This document shows, piece by piece, positions 35,484-47,226 of a stretch of 64,000 bases of DNA. Below the pieces are notes generated by a model. That model saw only the letters and a list, made by a program, of their open reading frames with translations. It was not told where the DNA came from and did not search any database. How positions within the stretch are numbered: position 1 is the first letter of the stretch; every line of letters starts with the position of its first letter. This stretch comes from Apostichopus japonicus. Lineage: Eukaryota > Echinodermata > Holothuroidea > Aspidochirotida > Stichopodidae. Both the position numbers and the translations under genes were made by a program. Location: positions 2,863,499 through 2,927,498 of the forward strand of contig NC_092565.1 of NCBI RefSeq assembly GCF_037975245.1, given 5' to 3'.

Positions 35484-36448
35484 TCAACACTGAGGGAACC
35501 CTGACGGATTGATAATCCAACACAATCGTAGTTTAGAAAAGGTGTTTCTGGAGGAATTTCTCAACCAAGGCTTCCTATACAATGAGTTTTCTCCTGGCAA
35601 CTTGAATCCAGTGTAATGACCATTGGCTGGAAAATCACTTCTGATCCTTTGGACTGCACATGATGGTAGCACAACCCTGACGTGTCTTGCTAGGAACCCC
35701 AAGTATCCTTGAACCTGTTGACCGTAGACTATGTATCTCTGTACTGCCTGGGAAAAAAATTATGAAAGTTCAAAATGTATTAATGTTGGCCATGATGTCC
35801 ACAATATCAAGCAGGCATACAATGTACAGTTATGGTTACATTTGTTGTGATATTACACCTTCCATGTATCATGAAACATTCTTTTGTTTCAGAAAATTGA
35901 TTTGCAAAACTCCAGGCCAAAGTACTAGCCAAGTAATAATGAGTATGAAATAACACATATGCCTACCTAGCATGGCTGCATAATGCAACTTACATCCCCG
36001 AGCCAAACTTTCAGTATGCAACCAACCCTACTAGTACTACACACTCTACATATGGGTTGTAAGTTACCGTAACACAACGCTCAATACGGTTTAGGGTGTT
36101 CCGCGAATTCCAACAACACATGCACAAAATGGACTGGATTTTGTTTTTAAATGCTTCGTTAATAAATTCTTACCACGTTGTATGTTCCTTGCAATGGTTT
36201 CGAACGGATTTCTTCTTCGATATGTTGTGGAGCTTCAATTTCGGCTCGTTTAACAGGCTCGAACTGATACGGTTCTAACACCTCCGCTCCACCCTCAACG
36301 TTCGGTTCAATATTGGAATGATCATCGCCTTCACTCTCTGCTTCGAATATGAGAAAGGGCACTCTAATTATAGCCCAATTTCACTGCCTAGTGAAGAACC
36401 ATTATCACTTTGAACTTCGGTTGCCGCAATTGGTTCTGGATCCGCCAT
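35484..36448 (-). pseudogene. P2X7-like cytosolic-domain gene remnant inside the TTAA element
   Basis: The 3' exon 35747-35484 follows a clear acceptor (TTTTTTCCCAG) and reads AVQRYIVYGQQVQGYLGFLA, then RHVRVVLPSCAVQRIRSDFP, then YTGFKLP. This matches, from memory, the conserved core of proteins usually annotated as P2X purinoceptor 7-like in fish and marine invertebrates, which carry only the cysteine-rich cytosolic domain and no channel. A 5' part begins MADPEPIAATE at 36448 and continues after a frameshift with YQFEPVKRAEIEAPQ and a donor at about 36170 (GTAAGA). The middle part with the WC-x-CG-x-C cysteine cluster is not found in between, so the copy looks internally deleted and frameshifted. 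Confidence 0.55.
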
Positions 36449-37999
36449 TTCACAGGAAATTTTGATTTGATATCGTACTTGTGATCGGTGTTTTGTTTAG
36501 TAACTACTAGTGGTATGTGTACTTGTCTACTGTGTACGTGAATGGTATATTTGGAGGATCGTAAGCAAGCGACAACAAATGTGTTCAAAACGTGACGTCA
36601 CATGACGTCATGCGAATCGGAAAATTTTCGAGTAAACAAAGTTTCAAACGCCGAAAAGGGTAAATTCATTCTCAATTTTCGACTTGAAAAATCAAGTTTT
36701 AAACTGGCAGATTGGTTGATACATGTTCTAGAGAACATTCTTTGATGGATCCCAAAAATATAGGACTTTGAAATTTTCGTGTCATGGCCACTTTAAGACA
36801 TGATCATGGACAAAATTTCCTTTCCTAAAATCGAACACTAGTTCCTTAGTTTTATTTATATTTAACATCAGACTGTTACTTTAACACCAACCAACAAATT
36901 TCTGTACTTCACTAACAAAGGCAGAGCTGTCATTATTATAAAGAAGACCAGTCAGCACGGTATCATCAGCATATTTGATAATATTGCATTAGTCACTCAG
37001 TATTTTACAATCATTTGTGTACAAGCAGAACAGCACTGGTGAGAGCACACATCCTTGGGGGGCACCCGTACTAATGACACACTGGTCAGATCTGGAATAA
37101 CCCATTCTGACCATCTGAGGTCTACAACGCATATAATTGAGGACCCACAGAACGATGTTATAGTTTACTTGCATGTCTCACAGTTTTTGTACTAATATAT
37201 TGGGCTTAATAGTGTTAAATGCACTCGAGAAGTCAATGAAGATTGACCTCACAGACGTTTTGGGTTGGTCTAAGTGCTTCAAGACCCCATGCAGGTAAAC
37301 AAGTATTGCGTCATCTACACCTCTTTTGCTTTGGTAGGCAAACTGATTTTCATCTATAACAACACCTTTTTCAGCTAGAAGAAGTTTTAGTACCACCCTT
37401 TCCAGACATTTCATGATATTTGACGTGAGTGATATCGGACGGTAATCATTTAAACATGAGACCACTTTTGTTTTAGGAACCGGGATTATGATTGAGGTTT
37501 TCCATATCTCGGGAATAACGCCCTCATCAAGTGTTCTTTGGAAAATCGGAGTGAACACTGGCGCTAGCTGAGAGCTACATGTTTTTATTAACATATTTTG
37601 GACCCCGTCTGGGCCTGTGGCTTTATTTATCTTAACACTAGAAAAATATTTCCTGACAACAGTTTCACTTACAATAACTCTGTCACTACCAGTGTTAGCA
37701 CAATTGAGACTATTCCTCAATTTTTATCAATTCCTGCATTAACCAATTTATCGCTACTCACATCAAACCTACAATAAAAGTCATTTAAGTCATTAACCAG
37801 TTTTTGTCCATCTCTAATAGGTCCACTTTTATGTTTCCCTTTATAATCAGTTATACTTTGCATCACTTGCCAGGCTGCTTTCGAATTACCCCCCTCAAAT
37901 TTATCTTCCAATTTCTTTCCGTACTCTTTTTTACATCTCTTAACTTCCTTAACTTCATCTGGGCAGTCATCTGGGCATATGCTCTTCAAAAGCTTCACT

Positions 38000-40805
38000 T
38001 AGGCTATAATTATCCTCTTGTTGATGTATCATTGAAGCCTGTTACATTTGCTTAACTGATTAAGTTCTCTGTAGAATTTCATCAAATGTATCTAATTTTG
38101 TAGAAATATTTCCTCTGTGAATAAATTACACCAATTATAAAGAGGAACAAACACATTTCCTCCTGGAGTGCTCTGATGACATCATCAAGATGCATTTACA
38201 AAATATCTCAAAATTTAAAACTTCATAGCTTCACGATCAAAAATGCTATGAGGATGTGGTTTTCACCTTCGATATTCACTGCAGAAAATTGTCAGCATAT
38301 CTGCTAAGCAACCAACTTCGGCCACCAGAAAACCTATTTATGAGGATCCATATTATCTTGTAGCGATTTTGAAGCCCCATCCCATGCATCACCACCCCCC
38401 CCCCTCCATCCCTCCCTGTTGTTTGCATGGTGTGTTTTCGCTATGGATTTTAGATAGATTCGCATACTGCATTTCTACGACTTGGATGCATTATCCTTTG
38501 TCATATGAACATGATTGTAAGAAGACTACTTAGACGTAAGACCGAACTAATACCTACTTTTGAATGATTGCGTGAATTTAAAAATGGGTTTTCCCCTGCC
38601 CTTCTGGATCCGCGTCTTGCAAAGTTCCCTCAGTAAGGATGCTAAAAATAACGGCCACGTAAGTGAGGGTTTGGCATTAATAATTGATGATAGCGTAGTT
38701 TTTGAGGCACTGGTCATGAAAACGGCGTTCCATGTTGATTCCACACGGTTGTGTGACACTTCAAAATACGTAGAACAAGTGACGTATATATTACTTAGAA
38801 GCACAAAATTATTCATTCCCTTCCTAGCTCGATACACCAACAGAGGCTAACAGTTTCCGTCGTTGTTTTCTGTCATTTTGAAGTCCGTGCAGAAAGGATC
38901 ACCAGCTCAATTCGCACAATATCATGGATTAAGTTAATCCAAACTAGCGAATTGTGAAACTTTGTAATGGTAAATTTTACCTTAAAAAAAAAACATATCA
39001 CATAGCCTGTGCCTAGATCTACGTCAGGCCTAAGTTAGGCATACAGTTACTTAGTGTAGTCCTAACTGTAATTTTGTAAATGTAATGTAAGCAAAGGGGC
39101 CTACCAGTTTTTCCTTACTAGCCAAGCCCAAGCCATGGGTTAGGACTAGGATAATAGTCAGGACAAAGTTGAACATCATATGCGTAGGGCCTGGACTATG
39201 TAGCATGGTGGGCCCATAATTGACGCACTTAAGGATTGGATTGACGATGTTCGTCAACATAAAATCCAAATCACTCAACTGCATGCATTTTTCATATGTG
39301 TAGTTCCTCAGAAATGTAATGATCTCAAAATATTTATTGTTCTGTGCCTACGCAATGTACAATTGAGAAGAATTTAAATGTCTGCTGTGTCAAGTTCTTT
39401 CATACCCCTAAATTGACACATTCGTCGATAAGCTAACTGTAGTGTAGGCCTAAGTATACTTCCATTGACTTTGGATGCAGTTTGCTATGCTCTGAACCTC
39501 TAAGCTCAGATAGGTCAGGTCCCAGAGAGTAGTTGTATCATATTGAAGTAATTTTGGATGTTTTTTGGGAGTAAGATTTCCAAATGTCCGAAATACGTGT
39601 AAAACTGGGGGAAGAATGTTAAAAGCTTAAAGCAGCATTTTGCGTCCTTTTCTATGATTTTTCTCAACCTCACTGACTCCACTATGCCATAATGACATAC
39701 ATAACTAGCTTATCTATTTAAATCTTACTTCATATGGTGGCATAAAAGTCGAAAAATTTGCAACTTTCAACTTTGTTTTTCTCCAAGATATTTACCGTTA
39801 GAACCCAATAAACCTCGCCCATAATATGAATATTTAAACACTACGAACGTCATTGACCAATACGTAACCCAACACCAAGCTTAATTGTGTACAGTCTATA
39901 TGGCAGTTGTACCAGAGAGTTCCATTACATCTCCCAGTTGTACCAACGCAAAGTCTTGAATCTATTTTTAGCAACGGCTCATAACTAAACCTGCATCTCT
40001 GATTGGTTGAATTCAAACTAGTGGGTTTGGCGGAACTGGGATGCGATTAATTTTAACTGTGGAATTTGTCGAGGACACTCTTCTCATTATCTGCAAATAT
40101 CCTTAATTACTCGGCAATTAACGTTGTTTTACAGGGAAAAACTTGGCTAATATCTTAGTTTGCTGTTTTGTGGTTGATATATGTAAAAAAATGGATGGAC
40201 ATGTCAAAAAAGTAGAAAACGGCGACCAAACGCAAAATGCTGCTTTAATAAATACCACAATTTGGTCAGCAAATAGCTGAAATGGATTCAAACTCATGAA
40301 ATATGTAATTATGCTTGACTGCAAAATGTTTAGGTGGCCTGCTGTATCGTTGCTAGTAATAATTGAAGGTGCGTCAATTACAGGTTTGCGTCAATTATGA
40401 AGCCTTTACTATATAGCCTAGGTCCTTCTGTACTGTTTACTCATTACACGCCTTTGTGCAGGTGTACTTCAGTGGTTTCCAAAATTGAAAACTTGTCTAA
40501 TACTATAGTTATTCACAGTTATTCAATAGCCTAAGGGTTGCTATCTTAAGACATTCTCACAATATAACCGTATTAAAGTTCAGCAATTACTTTTACTCCA
40601 GTCCTCATAGCACTATAAATTCCTTTTCACTGGTAACAGATTTGAAGTTAAAATAAAAGCAGTATATGCGTTATTTTACAATCAAAATAAGTGAAATGCT
40701 TGACTTTAAACTATGTGCCTTTCTGTGCACAAATTGGAATAGCTAGATAGCCAAATCACAGTAAATGTATTTTCCAAGTATTTATTACAATTATTGGAAG
40801 TACCA
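38000..40805. other. intergenic, no supported gene
   Basis: The region 38547-38850 is open on both strands for about 97 codons, but neither reading shows a known motif or a clear splice context. The rest is AT-rich with TAGGCCTA-like words and nothing recognised. Confidence 0.5.
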
Positions 40806-41095
40806 GTGCTGGGGCCGAGTGGATAAATGCAGTGGCATTTGAAGCAATAAGGCTTAGCAATCAGGAGGTTGCAGGTTTGATACCCGACCGGGTCATAGTA
40901 AGGTGGGTGTTTCATCCAAGAGCAATCTACAGTTTTCCATCTGAAATGACTTTCTGAAATTGAAAAGATTCCAAATTTGATTTAAAATGTTGAATTGGAA
41001 GCCACCGACGTGTTAATTGTAATCCATAAGCCCTTGCGGGTTTCTCCCACATTTGTGGTCGCTTAAGCGTCGTAAAAGTAACTGCTGATATATTA
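40806..41095 (+). mobile_element. tRNA-derived SINE
   Basis: The head GGGGCCGAGTGGATAAATGC followed about 45 bases on by GGTTTGATACCC fits the A and B boxes of an RNA polymerase III promoter in a tRNA with a long variable arm (Leu or Ser-like). A non-tRNA body follows, ending near GTCGTAAAAGTAACTGC and an AT-rich tail. The acceptor stem does not pair well and the sequence runs on without terminator, so it is a SINE and not a tRNA gene. Confidence 0.7.
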
Positions 41096-42567
41096 TTACC
41101 CAAAAGTCAGGATATATTAAATGTTGTTTTACGCCCAAATATTCATGTAAGATAGAAAAAGAGGACACAACCCAGGAATCCCAGTTGCATGCAATGTACC
41201 TAAATGTGTCTGAACATTTTTAAAGTACATGAGGTTAACTTATATCTACACAGTATTATAATGACAAACAAGAATAAATAAGCTTAACTGGCGTAATTTG
41301 TCAGGGGTATTGGTTTGGCACAGTTATATACTTTGAAATATAATTAATATGACATCCAGGCTGAGAAAGGGCCATTAATGAGAGAAAACAAACATAACCC
41401 AAAGGTCTAAATTGAAAATTAAAACCATGCATATTGAATCACTAATTACACCTTACCATCTGGGTAGCCCAGGAATGCCTAACTTTGTTCGGCCTAACAG
41501 TAACTATATATCCTTTAGGCTATAAGTTTTTTCTTGTGATTGAAATGATGTAGGCTTGGGTGTTACCCTTAAAATTCAACTTCCATTTGGCCTAATGCCA
41601 GGGCCTACAGTAGGGCTGGTAACAGTTAGGTTAGGTTAGGTATGTAACAACATATTAGGCTAATTAATTTCTTAGAAAAACAAAACAATAGATAAAAAAT
41701 AATGTAGTTTGGTAAAACTACCAGGAATTCCTTAACTTTAAGACAATTATTGTGATCAATTGAGATGCTTGCCTAACTATTACATCCATTAACTAACTGA
41801 TTGAAAAAACACTTTCATCTATTTGCAGAATGTAATCAAATTATCAAAATGATGTAAACCTAACTGATAGTGATGTTCATGTTTTTTGGGCTTGTCATTC
41901 CAATATTGTGGGGGGTATGTTAGTATAAAATACAAGGCCACTTTGGAGACCTATCCTAGAGTCAAGATGAGGTATGCGTCTAGGCTTTTTGATTCCTTTC
42001 TGAAAGCAAAAGGAATCATTGTGTATGAGACGCTTTGGCTTGTAAATGCGATACCTCAATATTTTAATGTTAGATGGATTTCAAACTTTGTATGCAGATG
42101 CACCATATTGAGTTCTCGGTTGCTAATGTTTTTTTGGCTGGGATCAAATGCCACACCAGGTCACCACAGGTCAAACTTTGAAAACCTTGTAAACACATAA
42201 TCTCAAGAGGGGAAGATTTGATGGATATCATATTTGACATGTGGATGTCCCATATTAAGTAGAGGAACCCTACAGATTTAGGTGTAGGTCATTTGAGGCC
42301 ACCGGATGTCAAACTGTGAAAAGTTTGCTTAACTTTTTTTGTCTTTGAGTGCATAAACAAGAAACTTTATTGTTCTATTGTATAAGGTATGGTGCTTGTG
42401 TGTAGATCAGATTCTTAGAACCTTCAGCTTATTACATAATTGAAATCTTGTTTTCCTTTTCTTTCAGTGACCTGTCGAGATAGTCACAAGTCTTATCCAA
42501 TTTTCAATTTTTAACGCTTAAAGAGGGAGGTTCTTACTGTTTTTGTCAAATTTGCATTTTGGTCAAG
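41096..42567. other. upstream region of YKT6, no supported gene
   Basis: AT-rich; a short GTTAGGTTAGGTTAGG run at about 41626-41641. The open frame at 41886-42200 has no recognisable family motif. The YKT6 promoter presumably lies at its right end but shows no clear TATA box. Confidence 0.4.
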
Positions 42568-45500
42568 ATGAAGCTTCATGCCATCTGTATCCTCTATAAA
42601 GGAGGAACGAAAGTTCAAACTCTCAAATCAGCCTATGATTTGTCCTCCTTTGGCTACTTCCAAAAATCAAGGTAAGGAAATTTGATGAATTTATAAAGAT
42701 TGTTTGGAATTTGGTATATAGATAATTGTTCTCCACTCCTAGTTGTCTCCACTTTTACTAGTTAGAAAAGAAGTAATCAATCCTAAAAGTTGGGTGGTAT
42801 TTACAAACAATCGGCTATTGTGTACTTTGGTTATGCCTTTGTAGTACAAAGTAGTTGGAGAACTATTTGAATCATATACAACAGTCACTTGTTGTGGGGT
42901 TAAACAGTAACGGACAATTGCAGATTGTTATCCAATCCGTCAGGCACTATCAAATATCTGCAATGGAAAGCTCTAATTAAACTTTATATGTACCTTTTTT
43001 GTGAGTGCTAATGTGATGTACATTAAATTGTTATTGTTTTCTTCCTCCCCTAGTGCTCAAGAATTTATGAAATTTACAAGTCAAATTGTTGTCGAAAGGA
43101 CCCAACCTGGACTCCGACAGTCAGTAAAAGAAAAAGGTACAGTTTCTTGGCTAAATGAAACAGAAATCATAATTCCATGCATTCCTCCGACATAATTTGG
43201 TTTGGATGTTTTGAAGGATGTTACATTCATACTATGGTTCCTGAGTAGGAAAATTGCTAGAAATGTCTTCGCAGTCTTAGAGCAATTTTCCCATCTTGCG
43301 TCTAGCGTTCTCAGTGGGACTGGATGAATTATTCCCTGTAATGATTTGTCAGTTGACACTGCTTTGCATAATAATTGAGTATAGCACACAAGAAAGTTGC
43401 AAGCAACTTTGACATATTGTAAGTAGGCACTAGCTTACTTGTCCTTAAATGATATTTAGAAAGATACCACATTCTTTTGAGTAAAGGACTGATGATACTG
43501 GTCAGTTAATATAGATCTATATGAGTTTGAAGAAATTTTAATAGTGAAAGAAATGATCACAATCATGTTTGTCACAAGTTATATGTGTACTTCATTGGTT
43601 ATTAGATATGCACAGCGGTATCAGTCGATAAGACCTTGACTTGCTTGTCAGTGGTGTAGTGTGTGCTGCTTCTTAATGTTTGGTTTCTGGTTTGTTCTTG
43701 CAGATTATATCTGCCATGTATACGTCCGTTCAGATTCCCTCGGCGGTGTGGCCATTTGTGATCATGAGTACCCACCAAGAGTGGCTTTCACATTCATGAA
43801 CAAGGTAATCATTACATTAACGGAAGACATCTTAAGTATGCTGAAAGGTAGTCAGGGCTATAATTCTTAGCAGGCTTAGTGGATATGTCACATGTTTGCA
43901 TCTACTTTAACAATTCCTGTCACCACAAATTGCATTACCATGATATTTGGACAAGGGGACCAGTGGGTTGTTATTCATATACTATTAAGAAAAATGCCAA
44001 TTTTGGTTATTTCATGCAAGCCAGGACAATGTATTGGAATTGGTGGCATTATTTATGTTTATATGTGTAATGACAGCTTGTAAACACTGAGAAAGTGGAG
44101 CAAAGACAAAGTCTGTTGCATTGAGATATACACAGCTAGTGTATATTAAAGAGCTCACTTTACTCCAGCAGATGCACAGAGCCTGTTTGTCGGACCTTAC
44201 AGTGGCTACAAGGCTGACTAAAACTTGTACCATAAATCATGATGTTTCATTGGAATACAAGAGCTTTGTTCTTAGCCTTACACATTGAGCTATTAACAGC
44301 TTTTGTATGTTCAAAATCTTGTGAATTCTTTGTACTTGCACCGCAAACTACGACATCAGTTTGATATTCCTTTGTCTTGACATTTTTGCTTTATGTCTGT
44401 TATTGCTGCATTCAGCCTGTTTCATTTCTAATCCATGTCACAGCTTCTTGATCAATTTGCCAATGAAGTTCCTAGTGGGACGTGGCCTTCCATTCCTGAA
44501 GATGGTGCAAAGTTCACTGGAGCCAGTCATTTTCTAACAGAGTACCAGGTTTGCCTCCATTTTGTTACATTCTAACTTGATTTTCTTTAACCTAGATTGT
44601 GAGACTTTTCTGTTGTTTCATTAGTCCCCCAGTCAAAAACCTGAAGCATCAATCAATCAAACAAAAGAATTGATATAGCGCTTATTATCCAAAGTCAACT
44701 AGTTTCAGTTTCTGTGTTGCTTGGCGTCAAGAAATGCTCTTGAGAACAGATAAGTCTTTAGTTCCCTTTGATAAGTGTTGACATTAGGAGCCGGTTTAAT
44801 GTAAGTGGGAAGTTTATTCCAAAGTTCAAGATGAAAAGATTTAAAAAGATATGCACACTAGGAACTAAGTAAATGTATCAATATTGATTAAGAACATATC
44901 AGACTACTGTAAACTAACTTTGGAATTAGTTTCTGTAATCTTTCCTGCATTGTTCTTGCTTTCATATGTAAGTTTTAGTTGTGCAATCTCTCACTTTCTC
45001 CCTCAAAGTTGTTTCCGTCTCGATTCCAGTGCATAACAATAAACAGTGGTCACAAATGAACTCAATTTGTGACATCTTTAAAGCTTTTAGTCCTGACAGT
45101 TTTCCATGCTAGTTTTATTATCTTCAGAAAACCTGATGAAGATGCTGTTTTACAGTTACTGCTGTTTGTTCTGTTTACAGGATCCCAGTAAAGCTGATGC
45201 AATGACCAGGTTACAGAAGGATCTAGATGAAACAAAAGTGATAATGGTGAGGAAGATAAGGAATGGATTGGGGGGAAAAGGGGGCACATTGGAGGCTGAG
45301 TAAGGGTGACTGAATGTGTGTAAATATTAGTTTAAATTAGGCATTGTTTGTTTACTGTCATCGTTTTGTTTCAGTGCCATCGTTAATTCAGGGTGTAAAC
45401 ATAAACAAAACTGCAGTACAATTACTGCAAGGCATGTATCAGAATAGACTTTGGATTGTTTTCATCCATGCTGGGAAGCTCAAAATAAAATAAAACTGTT

Positions 45501-47226
45501 AGCAAACTGCTTATCCACTAGAGAGCCTGTGTAAGAGAATGTGTAAAGTAAGTTGGCCTGACGTTTCAATCCTAGCAGGATCTTCTTCAGATGCTAAATG
45601 ACAAGTAACAGTAACAGAAGGTCCATAAAAAATAGGTTAATGAGCATGGTGAACACAAAAGAGATAGAGGTAAGGGGATTAGTAGACAAGGGATGGAGAG
45701 AAGAAAGAAACCAACAGGGGGAAGAGGAGAGGTAGGAGATAAACAGTGGAGGGACAAAGAGAGGATTAAGGGAAGTGGGTAGGGAATAAACTGGAGAAGG
45801 ACAAAGACAGAAAGGTGGTGAGAAAAAAGGGTGGAAGAGAGCTATGAGAAGAGGAGTGATATGGGGAGAGGGGGGTGGGGGAAGCTAACGCATTGTTGGC
45901 AGCTTGACTTCCTTTCTTCCTTGCTGTCTGTTTGCAAGCAACCTCCAGCTGATCAAGGTTCTCAGGTGAACTTGAGGCATTAGTTTGTTTCTTTGTCATT
46001 TCTTCTTCAGCATGGTACGATAGAATCGATGTTGGAAAGGGGCGAGAAATTAGACGACTTGGTGGAGAAATCAGATGCCCTCAGCTCACAGTCTAAGGCC
46101 TTCTATAAGACGGTTAGTAGCTGGTTAATGTTGTTCACATGTCTTTAAATAATCTATCTAGGTGGGGCAATAACAAAATGGTTACATAGACCTAGTGAAT
46201 GGTGAAACATGATAAATTTACCAGTTATATTCAACACAATCCTGAACTACTGGAATATAACTGCAATATGTCTGTATCATATTTAGGGAAACTTTCTAAA
46301 TAAAATCTTTATCTGTTTCTTTGAATATATAGAAGGATAAATTGAAAGCAAAAGCTATTGTCCTGTTTCAATCCCTAGTTTAATCCTTTTCCTGATAAGA
46401 CATAGTTAAAGCTTCCAGTGTTTTGTCATCTCTCATTCATTTTGCATAGTTTCAGTTGACCTGCCTTTATTTGATCACCCACGGAAAGCCTGTTTCACGA
46501 TTCCTGCACACGCTATGGAAGATATTGCACACACTCATGTGTGACATATCGATACACACTGTACATAGATCGATCAGTCTAAACTTAATTAGATGAACAT
46601 CTTAGGTTGTTTATCTTGGACAGTTCTCAATTGCAGCAGTCTAACCTGAAATCTAACTTACATGACTTCCTGGTGATTTTGATTGGCTGTTAATCCAAAG
46701 AACAGCTGTTGTAAGTCATTGCAGTCAGCATATGTAGTACACTCATAAAAATTGTTTCCATTTTGAAGTCTGAAGCACCATCACATCACCTCTTGATGCA
46801 CTGCCAAGTTTTTTGGGTGAACAATCATAATCTGGATGAAATTTTACACAAGTTTGTGTTTCTCAGAGTGATGCTATCCAGCTTTTAAGTAAAATAAGTT
46901 GTCAGTATAAAAGTACAAATTGTAAAGTACAAGTTGTATAAAGTTAAAGGTGTCTTTAAAAAGTGTATGGACTTCTCTTTTAAGGTTGTCTGAACAGCAG
47001 AGTTGTTAATAAAAAATAATACTGTTTAAATAGTCAAAAATAATCCTGTTTAAATAGAAGGTAAACCTGAGTGTTTTATTTTCTACTATCATCTCGCTCC
47101 TAAGTTTGACATATTCTTGCCCTGTTTTTTAATTTAATTTAAGTTACATTTGCAATTATTTTCTTCTTCTCCTGTTTTCCATTTCTACAGGCAAAGAAAA
47201 CCAATTCCTGTTGTGTTATACAGTAA
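42568..47226 (+). CDS. YKT6: YKT6, lipid-anchored R-SNARE (7 exons, complete)
   Basis: Exons: 42568-42671, 43054-43136, 43704-43804, 44444-44548, 45181-45246, 46011-46112, 47191-47226. Every intron is GT-AG, and the joined frame is 198 codons plus stop, the same length as human YKT6. Exons 1-4 encode the longin domain (start [13 protein letters not shown]; core [17 protein letters not shown]). Exons 5-6 encode the R-SNARE helix with [11 protein letters not shown], where Arg163 is the zero-layer arginine. Exon 7 ends NSCCVIQ, a CAAX box with Cys194 and Cys195, known in this family to be palmitoylated and prenylated. YKT6 works in ER-Golgi, endosomal and autophagosome fusion, cycling between cytosol and membrane. 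The start ATG is the family start; AATAAA at 47225-47230 overlaps the stop region. Intron 4 holds an antisense LINE fragment. Confidence 0.97.
44640..44845 (-). mobile_element. LINE 3' end (L2-like) in YKT6 intron 4, antisense
   Basis: Minus-strand reading gives [19 protein letters not shown], then [10 protein letters not shown] and a stop: the C-terminus of an L2/CR1-type reverse transcriptase. It is followed by an AGCGCTATATCAATTC tail and a TTGATTGATTGAT repeat, usual for such 3' ends. Heavily 5'-truncated. Confidence 0.8.
45535..45900 (+). repeat. dispersed repeat with purine-rich tail in YKT6 intron 5
   Basis: CTGACGTTTCAATCCTAGCAGG and the following text resemble, from memory, an interspersed repeat common in marine invertebrate genomes; a long A/G-rich tail (about 45660-45890) follows. 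The minus-strand Ser/Pro-rich frame here is the translation of that tail. Confidence 0.45.

Larger units (their letters stand above)
33582..36792. mobile_element. 3.2-kb TTAA-flanked DNA transposon nested in the LINE
   Basis: TTAA occurs at 33578-33581 and at 36793-36796. Just inside are inverted termini: AGAGGCCATGACACGAAAA on the left, AGTGGCCATGACACGAAAA (reverse complement) on the right, one mismatch in 19. Deleting the element and one TTAA rejoins the flanking LINE reverse transcriptase in frame, which proves an insertion. TTAA duplications are known for piggyBac and Kolobok superfamilies. The termini lack the usual CCC start of piggyBac, and a THAP-like remnant lies inside (THAP domains occur in Kolobok transposases), so Kolobok is my preferred inference. 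No intact transposase is seen. Confidence 0.85.
32850..37998 (-). mobile_element. non-LTR retrotransposon (LINE) remnant, 5'-truncated and split by a later insertion
   Basis: Minus-strand reverse transcriptase pieces: 37998-37717 (pre-RT region), 37720-37178 (fingers and palm: KATGPDG, DYRPISLTS, FIDFSSAFNTI), 37174-36989 (TGAPQGCVLSPVLF, LYTNDC), then YADDTVLTGL near 36965, followed beyond the insertion by the thumb (VERVESYKYLGT near 33545) and the C-terminal part (33408-32992). The 3' end is a CTAT repeat at about 32855-32870 after an AATAAAG-type sequence. The TGAPQG and ADD signatures are those of CR1/L2/Rex1-type LINEs. Frameshifts near 37719 and 33530 and stops near 37176, 36988 and 36870 show it is dead. 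No endonuclease domain is present. A TTAA element occupies 33582-36792. Confidence 0.9.

Noticed and set aside
33582-36792. piggyBac as a firm assignment for the TTAA element
   Set aside because: The TTAA duplication fits, but the termini do not begin with CCC and no piggyBac transposase is seen; superfamily left open with Kolobok preferred.
40806-40890. A functional tRNA gene
   Set aside because: A and B boxes are visible but the acceptor stem does not pair and a non-tRNA body follows; it is the head of a SINE.
41623-41645. TTAGG-like repeats resembling a telomere
   Set aside because: Only about three units, internal to the window and not part of a longer array.
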